Positions 1 to 7,533 of a stretch of DNA of 64,000 nt are shown piece by piece; within the stretch, counting starts at the first letter, position 1, and every line of letters starts with the position of its first letter. The notes beneath the pieces were generated by a model. The model made no database searches. It saw only the letters and a program-made list of their open reading frames with translations, and had not been told where the DNA came from. The DNA is from Alphaproteobacteria bacterium (GTDB lineage Bacteria > Myxococcota_A > UBA796 > GCA-2862545). The stretch spans positions 1-64,000 of the forward strand of contig JACKEO010000013.1 in NCBI GenBank assembly GCA_020632955.1, given 5' to 3'. A program made the position numbers and the translations under genes.

Positions 1-2
1 CC

Positions 3-2096
3 GCAGGCGACTCCGGTGACAGCGCAGGCGACTCCGGCGTGGTCTCGAACCGGCCGCCCACCGTCACCGACGTGCAGATCAGCCCATCCACGGCGTTCAA
101 CGACACGAAGCTGACCTGCTCGGCCACGGTGGGCGACCCCGACGGCACCACCCCGTCGGTGACCTACGGCTGGAAGAACACGAGCGGCGGCGACGACCTC
201 GGTACGGCGGCCACCCTGCAGCTCACCCCCGCGATCGCCTCGCCGTTCGACGAGGTGGTGTGCACGGTCATGGCCTCCGACGGCACGGCTTCCGCGTCGG
301 ACAGCGGGCAGATCGAGGTCGCGAACCGGGCACCCCAGGTGACGAGCACGACCATCGACGAGCTCACCGCGCTGAACGACCAGGCCTGGTCGTGCTCCGC
401 CCAGGCAACCGACCCCGACGGCGACGAGGTCGAGCTGTCCTACGAGTGGCGCAACAGCAGCCGCGACGACCTGTTCCTCGGCGAAGGGGCGACCCTGCCG
501 ATGAGCAGCGCCATCGCGCTGCCGGGCGAGCTGATCACCTGCACCGCCCAGGCCTTCGACGGCAGCCTCGGCTCCTCCACCGCGTCGAGCAGCGCCATCG
601 CCACCCAGGTGGTGGAGAACCGACGGCCGCCGAACCCCAGCGGTCTGGAGATCTCGCCGGAGGATCCGGACACGCTCGACACGCTGACCTGCCGCGTGCT
701 GTTCCCGCCGGAGGACGAGGACGGTGAGGTGGTCACGATGTCGTACGCCTGGGCGACGACCGCGGGGGCCTCGCCCGCCAAGTCCGTGGACGGCGCGACG
801 CTGGGCGCGTGGCGCACCGCGCCCGGCGAGACCTGGCGCTGCACGGCCACGGCGACGGACGCGGGCGGCGCGACCTCTTCCGCCTCGCTGTCCGTCACGC
901 CCACGGAAGCCCGCCCACAGGCCGGAGACGTCCTGGAGGACCCCTGGCTCGGGTCGCTGACCTACCTCCCCTCCGGCACGTTCACCCAGGGCTGCCTCGT
1001 CGGCCGCGACGACGTCGGTGGCCTGACCTGCAACGGCACCAACGCCACGCCTCCGCACGAGGTGACGCTGACCCACGGGACCTGGGTCGGGACGAGCGAG
1101 GTCACGCAGGCCCAGTGGAAGGCGCGGACCGGCAATCGCGCCTCGTCGAAGGACTGCCCGAGCTGCTGCACGGAGCCCGCGACCTTCTACGAGGCCCTCG
1201 CCTTCGCGAACGCCGTGTCGCAGGCCGCAGGGGAGCCCGACTGCTTCAGCCTCGTGGGCTGCACCGGCACCATGGGCTCCACCCTGCACTGCGACGACGC
1301 GACGGTGACGGCGGGCGGCGGCGATCCGCAGGCCTGCGCCGGCTACCGTGTGCCGACCGAGGCCGAGTGGACGTACGCAGCGCGTGCGGGAGAGCTCGTC
1401 GCCTATGCCGGCAGCAACGTCGTGGCCGAGGTGGCGTGGACCAGCGACACGACGGCGCCCGTCACCACCCAGCCGGTGTGCACCAAGGAGCCCAATGCCT
1501 GGGGCCTGTGCGACATGTCGGGCAACGTCGGCGAGTGGGCGTTCGACCGCTACGCCGCCATCGAGCCCTCGATCACCACGCAGATCGACCCGTTCGGCGC
1601 GGCATCCGGGGCGACCCGACTCGTGTTGGGGGGCGCCGCCCGTTCGCCGAACGCCGCCGCGCGCGTCGCCCAGCGCAGCGGCAGCGACCCCAACCTCGCA
1701 GACGACCGGAACGGCTTCCGCATCGCCCGCACCGCGACGCCGCCGACCGTGAACACACCGCCGCAGATGGATCCGCCCGTCGTCGGAGAGGACCCGTCCA
1801 CGGGCGACCTGTTCTGCGGGAACGGCGAGGTGACGGACGCGGACGGCGACCCGATCACCGTGCGTCTGGTGTGGTTCCGGAACGACACCCCCACCCGGTA
1901 CCAGGTCCGAGACACGCACGACGGCGCCTGGTCGGCCGACACCGACAACGTGGTCCCCAGCTTCGCGGCCATCGTGCCGCAGGTCGAGACCTTCCTGGCC
2001 GCCAACTGGACCTGCGTCGCGAGCGCCACCGACGGGTTCAGTCCCCCCGTCCTCTTCAGCGCGCCGTTCTGGATGGACACCGCCGAGCCCCCCTGA
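3..2096 (+). CDS. Partial surface protein: Ig-like repeats around a formylglycine-enzyme-like (SUMF1/FGE) domain
   Basis: The reading frame is open from the window edge, so the N-terminus, presumably an export signal, is missing. The first visible residues are a D/S/G-rich linker. Three repeats of about 95 residues follow, each with a Cys pair and a DPDG-like motif. A domain at about residues 316-580 then resembles formylglycine-generating enzymes and EgtB-like proteins: HEVTLTHGTWVGTSEVTQ, RVPTEAEWTYAARAG, GLCDMSGNVGEW and RNGFRIAR. A fourth Cys-paired repeat ends the protein. Cell-surface proteins of this type are common in Myxococcota, and an enzymatic role is unproven. I did not identify the catalytic Cys pair of true FGE, so this may be a non-catalytic binding fold (inference). 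Confidence 0.85.
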   Translation, partial: AGDSGDSAGDSGVVSNRPPTVTDVQISPSTAFNDTKLTCSATVGDPDGTTPSVTYGWKNTSGGDDLGTAATLQLTPAIASPFDEVVCTVMASDGTASASDSGQIEVANRAPQVTSTTIDELTALNDQAWSCSAQATDPDGDEVELSYEWRNSSRDDLFLGEGATLPMSSAIALPGELITCTAQAFDGSLGSSTASSSAIATQVVENRRPPNPSGLEISPEDPDTLDTLTCRVLFPPEDEDGEVVTMSYAWATTAGASPAKSVDGATLGAWRTAPGETWRCTATATDAGGATSSASLSVTPTEARPQAGDVLEDPWLGSLTYLPSGTFTQGCLVGRDDVGGLTCNGTNATPPHEVTLTHGTWVGTSEVTQAQWKARTGNRASSKDCPSCCTEPATFYEALAFANAVSQAAGEPDCFSLVGCTGTMGSTLHCDDATVTAGGGDPQACAGYRVPTEAEWTYAARAGELVAYAGSNVVAEVAWTSDTTAPVTTQPVCTKEPNAWGLCDMSGNVGEWAFDRYAAIEPSITTQIDPFGAASGATRLVLGGAARSPNAAARVAQRSGSDPNLADDRNGFRIARTATPPTVNTPPQMDPPVVGEDPSTGDLFCGNGEVTDADGDPITVRLVWFRNDTPTRYQVRDTHDGAWSADTDNVVPSFAAIVPQVETFLAANWTCVASATDGFSPPVLFSAPFWMDTAEPP

Positions 2097-2196
2097 CAGT
2101 ACGTCCTCGCCGCGCCCCCCGTGCCACCTCCGCCCTCCTCGTGCTGAACTCCACCCTCACGTCGGCGCGGCCGCCTCCCGCGGCCGTGCAGTGAGC

Positions 2197-2340
2197 TCAT
2201 GGGGCAGGAGCACAGCTTGGCGACCCGGATCCCACAGCGTCACGCGCACCACCGCGAGCGAGGTGGTGCGCGACCTCCGAGAACGGGACCCATGCTGCCT
2301 GTTCCCTCGGGCAGGCGGTGAGCAGGGCGAGGAGGAGCAC
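2197..2340 (-). CDS. Candidate small lipoprotein (47 aa), possibly a remnant
   Basis: A short frame opens with GTG and encodes VLLLALLTAC, a compact lipoprotein signal with an LTAC lipobox, then only about 37 residues. It starts 37 bases after the stop of the secreted-protein gene at 2378 on the same strand, with a GGAGGT about 15 bases ahead of the start, which is too far for a good ribosome site. Another frame just downstream also looks protein-like (RVTLWDPGRQAVLLPHEL), so this may be a frameshifted lipoprotein rather than a complete small gene. Confidence 0.3.
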   Translation of the reverse strand: MLLLALLTACPREQAAWVPFSEVAHHLARGGARDAVGSGSPSCAPAP

Positions 2341-2377
2341 GAGCGCGCGCTGGGGACCTCCGCGAGGTGGCGCGAGG

Positions 2378-3157
2378 CTAGCGAGGCTTGGGCGACTGGT
2401 CCACGCGCACGTCGTGGGGCCCGGATCCGCGTCGGCGCACGACCAGCGACACCAAGCGATCTCCCTGCTCGAACGCGAGGTCGTGGTCGGTGCCCCGTCG
2501 TCCGCGGGCGAACTCCACCGCGCCCGGCGCCGCCAGCAGCGCCGTGAAGAGCGCCTCGGGATCCACGGCGACGCGCAGATGCGCCAGCCCCACCACCGGA
2601 TGATCGTTCACCGCGATCACGTCGGTGCCCGCCGGCCAGGGCAGGGCGGCGAGGGGGGGCGGGAGCTCGCCCGGCACGAGGCCTTCCGGGATCAGCTCGC
2701 CGACCCGGCGCTCTTCGTCGTCGTCGCCGATCCGGATGACGACGTCGTGCTGGTCGCCGTGGTAGGCGATCGTCACGAGGCCCTGCGCCAGCGGACCGTG
2801 CGCGAGCAGCGCGATGCTCTGCTCGCCGCGGGACCAGGACGCCTCCCTGCGGCCGGTCACCGACACGCGGGCGGAGTCCTCCTCCCACCCGACGAGGCGC
2901 CGGCCGGCCTCGGCGAGGAGGACGTCGGGGGCCAGGGTCGACCAGCCCTGCACGACGCAGTTGTAGCCGGGCGCACCAGGCGTCCCCCAGCACTTCCCGC
3001 CCTTCTCCGTCCAGGCCGCGGGGATCGGCAGCAGGACGCGCACCTCAGCGGGTACGTGCGCGCGACGCGGGGTGCGGGACCCACCCATCAGATCCGCCAG
3101 ACCGCCGAAGCGGCCCGGCACCAGCAGGAGGATCGGCAGGAGCACGCGGCGCGCCAT
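2378..3157 (-). CDS. Secreted protein of unknown function (259 aa)
   Basis: I do not recognise the family. The ATG start gives a basic N-terminus followed by a short hydrophobic stretch (RVLLPILLLVP), which suggests export. The mature part holds two Cys (KCWGTPG and YNCVVQG) and a mixed alpha/beta composition, and it ends in a charged tail. The frame is open with consistently high third-position GC, unlike the overlapping frames. It is divergent from the MopE-like remnant that begins about 80 bases away. Confidence 0.65.
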   Translation of the reverse strand: MARRVLLPILLLVPGRFGGLADLMGGSRTPRRAHVPAEVRVLLPIPAAWTEKGGKCWGTPGAPGYNCVVQGWSTLAPDVLLAEAGRRLVGWEEDSARVSVTGRREASWSRGEQSIALLAHGPLAQGLVTIAYHGDQHDVVIRIGDDDEERRVGELIPEGLVPGELPPPLAALPWPAGTDVIAVNDHPVVGLAHLRVAVDPEALFTALLAAPGAVEFARGRRGTDHDLAFEQGDRLVSLVVRRRGSGPHDVRVDQSPKPR

Positions 3158-3233
3158 GGCGAGACGCTACCACCGGTGTGGGCTCGCCGACCGAGCCGTC
3201 GCGCGGGGCACGCGACCCGCCCGCAGGGGGTGC

Positions 3234-3239
3234 TACAAT
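3234..3239 (+). promoter_or_regulatory. Putative extended -10 element (TGC TACAAT)
   Basis: TACAAT preceded by TGC matches the extended -10 seen ahead of other genes in this window (34848, 40486 and, on the minus strand, 9066). It overlaps the annotated ATG of the next gene. If it is used, that ATG cannot lie in the transcript, and translation would begin further in, possibly at the in-frame CTG at 3259. No convincing -35 is visible. Confidence 0.4.
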
Positions 3240-3564
3240 GCGGCCCGCGAGGTGGGCCCTGCGCGCGCTGCTCCTGGTCCGCTGCGCGCCCGCGCCCGGC
3301 AAGGGCCCCGTCGACACCGACGTGGCCCCGGACGTCGCCGGCGACGGCTTCTCGCCGCCGGAAGACTGCAACGACGTGAGCACGCGGGTCCACCCCGTCG
3401 CTGCAGAGATCTGCGACGGCGCCGACAACGACTGCGACAGCCTCACCGACGACGAGGACGACGACGTGCTGCCCGACGGGGCTCCCACCTGGTACCCGGA
3501 CGGCGACGCCGACGGGTCGTCCGGCGTCCACGGCCTCGTGGCCGTCGTGCGGCTTCCGCCGTGA
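3238..3564 (+). CDS. MopE-like remnant: N-terminal metal-binding motif joined to the tail of an FG-GAP protein (108 aa)
   Basis: The front half is a standard MopE-like putative metal-binding block (ICDGADNDCDSLTDDEDDD). The last 18 residues, ADGSSGVHGLVAVVRLPP, match the extreme C-terminus of the 618-aa FG-GAP lipoprotein at 4436-6292 except at one position, and the DNA is also alike. The gene therefore looks like a former full-length paralogue whose whole FG-GAP middle was lost by recombination between D-x-D-G-rich repeats. The signal region is decayed: the equivalent of GTG-RALLLLLAAC reads CTG-RALLLVRC, without a clear lipobox. It overlaps the next start as GTGA. It is probably a non-functional relic that is still translated into its neighbour. 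Confidence 0.55.
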   Translation: MRPARWALRALLLVRCAPAPGKGPVDTDVAPDVAGDGFSPPEDCNDVSTRVHPVAAEICDGADNDCDSLTDDEDDDVLPDGAPTWYPDGDADGSSGVHGLVAVVRLPP

Positions 3565-4367
3565 GCGACGTGGGGGAACAGCGCGACGCGCGCACCCGAC
3601 GCCGCCTCGGCCTCGGGGGGCTCGTCCTCGTCGGGCTCCTCGTGGCGGTGGGCCTGTTCGTGAGCTGGCGGGCTGCGGAGGATCTGCCCCCGCCACCCGT
3701 GCCGGCGGCGCGTGCGGCGTCGGCCGTGCCGGCGGTGGAGGTGGTGGCGCCTGGCGCAGCACCGGTGGTGATCGCGCCCAGCCCCCCGCCGCAGCCGCCC
3801 AGCGTGCCGCAACCGGTCCCGTCACAGCACGCGCTGGCGGCACCACCTCCCGCGCCGGGCAGGGTGCGGTGCGCGGTCGCCCCTCCGTTCCCACGCCCCC
3901 GCACCGTCATGGCGATGGCTGCGGCCCTGTCGCCGGAGACCCTTCCGTCGCAGGGGGGCGTGCCCGACATCGTCGGACCGGTCCCGGTGCAGCTGGGAGG
4001 TGCGCACGTCGACCTGCCCGTGCACGACGATGCGCCGCGGACCCAGGTGCTCTTCCTGTCCGAGGACGTGATCGTGGAGGGGCTGTTCCACATCGCGCCC
4101 ACCGGGTGCGACGCGCCCCTTCACATCCGGGACGCCGAGGTGGTCACCGGTCGCGTCGAGCCGGATGGCGAGGGGAGGCCCACCCTCGTCCGGGGCTGCG
4201 GCAGCGCCGCGCTCGTGAAGGAGGACGGCTCCTTCGAGCTCGCGGTCCCGCGTGGGGAGGACTGCGCCGTGCGGGCGGTCCTGCTGGAGCCGGAGGGCGA
4301 CCGGGCGTCCGATACGGCGGAGGGGGCGTCGACGCCGGTCGAGGTGGATCCGCCACGCTCACCGTGA
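3561..4367 (+). CDS. Membrane-anchored protein with Pro-rich linker and carboxypeptidase-regulatory-like C-terminal region
   Basis: The GTG start overlaps the preceding stop, so translation is probably coupled. A basic N-terminus (RDARTRRR) leads into one membrane segment (about residues 16-36, GLVLVGLLVAVGLFVSW). A Pro/Ala/Val-rich linker follows to about residue 110. The C-terminal region has VVTGRVEPDGEG, LVKEDGSFELAVPRGED and paired Cys, resembling carboxypeptidase-regulatory-like beta sandwiches. The topology puts most of the protein in the periplasm. The function is unknown, and the placement suggests it once partnered the large FG-GAP protein now reduced to the upstream remnant. Confidence 0.75.
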   Translation: MSDVGEQRDARTRRRLGLGGLVLVGLLVAVGLFVSWRAAEDLPPPPVPAARAASAVPAVEVVAPGAAPVVIAPSPPPQPPSVPQPVPSQHALAAPPPAPGRVRCAVAPPFPRPRTVMAMAAALSPETLPSQGGVPDIVGPVPVQLGGAHVDLPVHDDAPRTQVLFLSEDVIVEGLFHIAPTGCDAPLHIRDAEVVTGRVEPDGEGRPTLVRGCGSAALVKEDGSFELAVPRGEDCAVRAVLLEPEGDRASDTAEGASTPVEVDPPRSP

Positions 4368-4435
4368 GCGTTCCCGTCCGATCCGGGTCCACCCCACCGT
4401 GTGCAGGACGCTGGTGCCGACCTCGCCCCGAGGGC

Positions 4436-6292
4436 TCAGGGAGGCAGCCGCACGACCGCCACCAGCCCGTGGTCCCCAGACGACCCGTCCGCGTCCCAGC
4501 CCGAGGCGCCCACCACCGCGTCGGGCTGACCGTCGCCGTCCACGTCCACGCCGCAGGCCAGCGCGGATCCCACCGCGTCGCCCGCCTCCGCACCCCGGAG
4601 GACGGCGTCGGCCTCGTCGAGGTGCAGCGCGGCCTCACCGCGCAGGCGTGCGCTGCGGAAGGCATACACGGCCCCCGCGGCGGCCTGGCCCTGCTCCCCG
4701 GGCGCACCCGGATCGCCCACGAGCACCCAGCCCGGCGCCACGCAGGCGGTGGTGCCCGGTGCGCTCCCCTCTTCGCCGCGCAGCGTGAGCGGCAGGGCGT
4801 CGGCGCGCACCACCCCGGGCTCGCCGCTCCCCAGCCGCCACAGGTGCACCACCGGGTCCACCGGAGAGCCCACCACCACCAGCGCGCCGTCGCCATCAGG
4901 CACGCCCGCCGCCAGCGTGCGTTCCGACGAGCCCAGGCGCTCCCCCGCCGCTCCCCGGAGCTGGCCCCACGTGCGCCCCGGACCCGAGGCCGGGCTCCAG
5001 GCCAGGCCCAGCACGTCGACCCCGCCCTGCACCACCAGCACCGCCCCGGCCCCCTCCAGGTAGGGCGCGCCCACGAGGAGCTCGTCGTCCCCGTCGCCGT
5101 CCAGGTCGACGAGCAGCACCTGGTGGCCGAGCTGCTGGCCCGGTGCGCCCCACAGGCGCAGGCGGTCGTCGCCGTAGCCCAGCGCACTCCCCGGACAGGC
5201 ATCCTGCCGACAGAGGCCGGCGGCCGTCAGCGACAGCCCGCCGTGCTGCGGCTGGGTCACCGGGAAGGGCGGCACCGGCTCGTCCGACGCACGGGCCACC
5301 ACGAGATCGTCGGCCCCGTCGCCGTCCCAGTCCCCCAGCGCCACCCGGTGGGCGCCGGGGTCCACCAGCAGGTTCGCAGTGGTGGCGAAGGGGTGGACCA
5401 CCGTGGTGGGCACGAGGTCCGCGTCGAAGGGCAGCTGCCCCCCGGCGAGCACCAGCACCTCACCCACGGTCTGCCCGTTGATCAGGCGCTCGGCGACGAT
5501 CACCAGGTCGTCGACCCCGTCGCCCGTCACGTCCCGGGCGGGACCGGCGGTGCGCAGCAGGTCCCGCGGGTCGAGGCAGAAGGCGTTCACCCCACACGCC
5601 GCACGGGTGAGGCGGCTGCCCGCCACGGCCGAGATCGGCTGGGGGCGATCGGGCAGCTCGTGCCCCGACACCACCCACGCCGTCGACAGATCGCCCCCCA
5701 CGCTCGCCAGGGCCACGAGGTCCTGCGCGCCGTCGTCGAGCAGGTCGCCGCCCCAGGCCACCCGCTCGCGGCCGCCCAGGCGGTGCCCGGCCTCGCCGTG
5801 GAGCAGGTGGAGGGCCACCCGGTCGAGCCGCAGGTCGTCCACCCGGCCGTCGCAGTCCTCGTCGCGGCCGTCCCAGGTCTCGGGTGCGCCGGGGAAGACC
5901 TCGGCGGCCGCGTCGTCGCAGTCGCCGCCCACCAGGCTGCGAGCGCCATCGTCCTCGCAGACGGCGGCGGCCCCGTCGTCCCCGAAGCCGTCCCCGTCGA
6001 GGTCGAGCCGCCACGGGGCGTCCCCCGCCTCCTCGTCGATCTGCCCGTCGCAGTCGTCGTCCACCCCGTTGCACAGCTCGGGGGTGGCGTCGGCCGGGCT
6101 GTCGTCCACCACGCCGTCGCAGTCGTCGTCCACCCCGTTGCACAGCTCCACGGCCCCCGGGAACACGGCGGGGTCGGCGTCGTCGCAGTCCGCGCAGTCG
6201 TCGTGGCCGTCGCGGTCGGCGTCGAAGCGCGCGTCGCAGGGCAGCTCGGGCGCGCCCGCACACGCAGCGAGGAGCAGGAGCAGCGCCCTCAC
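4436..6292 (-). CDS. FG-GAP/VCBS-like lipoprotein with MopE-like DCDG motifs (618 aa)
   Basis: The GTG start gives VRALLLLLAAC, a lipoprotein signal with the modified Cys at residue 11. Residues 20-130 carry four MopE-like putative metal-binding motifs (for example LCNGVDDDCDGVVDD and DEDCDGRVDD). The rest is built of FG-GAP-like blades marked by LGDWDGDGADDLVVAR, VDLDGDGDDELLVGAP and VDVDGDGQPDAVVGAS, probably a Ca-binding beta-propeller at the cell surface. The start overlaps the stop of the gene at 6289 by four bases. It is the third gene of the CHAT-protease operon and a likely surface sensor or ligand-binding partner (inference). Confidence 0.85.
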   Translation of the reverse strand: MRALLLLLAACAGAPELPCDARFDADRDGHDDCADCDDADPAVFPGAVELCNGVDDDCDGVVDDSPADATPELCNGVDDDCDGQIDEEAGDAPWRLDLDGDGFGDDGAAAVCEDDGARSLVGGDCDDAAAEVFPGAPETWDGRDEDCDGRVDDLRLDRVALHLLHGEAGHRLGGRERVAWGGDLLDDGAQDLVALASVGGDLSTAWVVSGHELPDRPQPISAVAGSRLTRAACGVNAFCLDPRDLLRTAGPARDVTGDGVDDLVIVAERLINGQTVGEVLVLAGGQLPFDADLVPTTVVHPFATTANLLVDPGAHRVALGDWDGDGADDLVVARASDEPVPPFPVTQPQHGGLSLTAAGLCRQDACPGSALGYGDDRLRLWGAPGQQLGHQVLLVDLDGDGDDELLVGAPYLEGAGAVLVVQGGVDVLGLAWSPASGPGRTWGQLRGAAGERLGSSERTLAAGVPDGDGALVVVGSPVDPVVHLWRLGSGEPGVVRADALPLTLRGEEGSAPGTTACVAPGWVLVGDPGAPGEQGQAAAGAVYAFRSARLRGEAALHLDEADAVLRGAEAGDAVGSALACGVDVDGDGQPDAVVGASGWDADGSSGDHGLVAVVRLPP

Positions 6293-7533
6293 CGGGGCAC
6301 CCAGGCGAGCGTGAGCTGCAGACCGTCGGCGGTGGGCAGCAGCGAGACCCCCACGGGATGGGGCGCCCGCGACCGCGAGGCCACCAGGGCCAGCAGCGAC
6401 CCGCTCACCACCGCGGCCGACAGTCCGGCGATGCCGGCGGCGCGCTGCACGTCCCGGGCCTCGCCCCAGCCGTCGGCATCGACGATCAGGCCCGAGGCGG
6501 CGTCCACGAAGGGCGCGCAGCCCGCGGCCGCGTCGGGGGTGCCGCAGGTGGCCAGATCCGCCCAGCGGCTCCACCCCACCGCCGCCACCGCGCCTCCGGC
6601 GGCCACACCCCCGGCCGTGAGCCCGAGGAAGACGGGGCGCAGCACCCGGGGCGGACGCGGCTCGTAGCGTTGCCAGCCACCGTCGGCGTCCACGTGCCAG
6701 AGCCGCCCGCGCACCACCACCCATGCCGGCTCCTCGCCGCCGCCCCACCGCGCCCGCGCGGCCTGGAGCCAGCGCTGGGCCGCCGGCTGGTCGAGGTCGA
6801 GCTCCGCCAGATCCAGATCCGGCACGAGCAGGGCCGCCCGACCGGCGCGCGTCCCCACCTCCACCCGCAGTGTGACCACGGGCGCGCCCAGCACCTGCAC
6901 CACGTGCTCCCCCGCCGGCAGCTCCACCTCGGCGGCCTCCGCCGGGTGCCCGTCCACCAGCACCCGCCACCGCCAGATGCCCGGCGGCAGGAGCAGCGTG
7001 GACCGCGTGGCCTCGGCCACCCGCGTGCGGGCCTCCTCGAGCACCGCGGCGTCGACCTGGAGCTGGAAGGCGTGCTGCGGCTCGAAGAGCAGCGCCTGCA
7101 CCGCGTGGCGCACTGCACCCGGGGCGTCGCCGAGCAGGCCCAGGTGCACGGCACTCGCCAGGTCGTGCACCCGCGCCGCCTCCCACGACCGCAGGGGCAC
7201 GTCCAGGCAGCCCAGCGCCCCGAGCGCGGCGTCGAGCGCGACCAGGGTGGGCTCGCGCGCCCCGAGGGTGGCGTAGGCCTCGGCATCCCGCAGGGCGTCG
7301 GCGAGCACCTGCCCGCTCACCGGCACCTCGCAGGGCCGTGCCGCGAGGCCCCCCACCACGTCGACCGCACGCCCGAAGTAGAGCGGCGCCGGGCGCACCT
7401 GCTCCGGTTCCACCGCCGCGTCCCGGGCGAGCACGTCCAGCGCCCGGCGCACGTCGGCGTCGTGGAAGAGGGGCTCCTGGGCACCTGCCCCCCCCGACGC
7501 CAGCAGCAGGGCGAGGCTCAGGGACACCGGCAC
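6289..7533 (-). CDS. PEGA-like exported membrane protein of the CHAT operon (414 aa)
   Basis: The GTG start gives a signal peptide (VPVSLSLALLLASGGAGAQ). An alpha-helical region follows to about residue 175. A PEGA-like segment at about 176-214 (PPGIWRWRVLVDGHPAEAAE, then LPAGEHVVQV) resembles surface domains that bind envelope polymers. Two hydrophobic segments near 298-320 and 367-386 would return the chain to the membrane. The start overlaps the preceding CHAT gene by 16 bases and its stop overlaps the FG-GAP gene, so all three are translationally coupled. The exact function is unknown. The PEGA-like resemblance is shared with the C-terminus of the CHAT protein. Confidence 0.75.
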   Translation of the reverse strand: MPVSLSLALLLASGGAGAQEPLFHDADVRRALDVLARDAAVEPEQVRPAPLYFGRAVDVVGGLAARPCEVPVSGQVLADALRDAEAYATLGAREPTLVALDAALGALGCLDVPLRSWEAARVHDLASAVHLGLLGDAPGAVRHAVQALLFEPQHAFQLQVDAAVLEEARTRVAEATRSTLLLPPGIWRWRVLVDGHPAEAAEVELPAGEHVVQVLGAPVVTLRVEVGTRAGRAALLVPDLDLAELDLDQPAAQRWLQAARARWGGGEEPAWVVVRGRLWHVDADGGWQRYEPRPPRVLRPVFLGLTAGGVAAGGAVAAVGWSRWADLATCGTPDAAAGCAPFVDAASGLIVDADGWGEARDVQRAAGIAGLSAAVVSGSLLALVASRSRAPHPVGVSLLPTADGLQLTLAWVPR

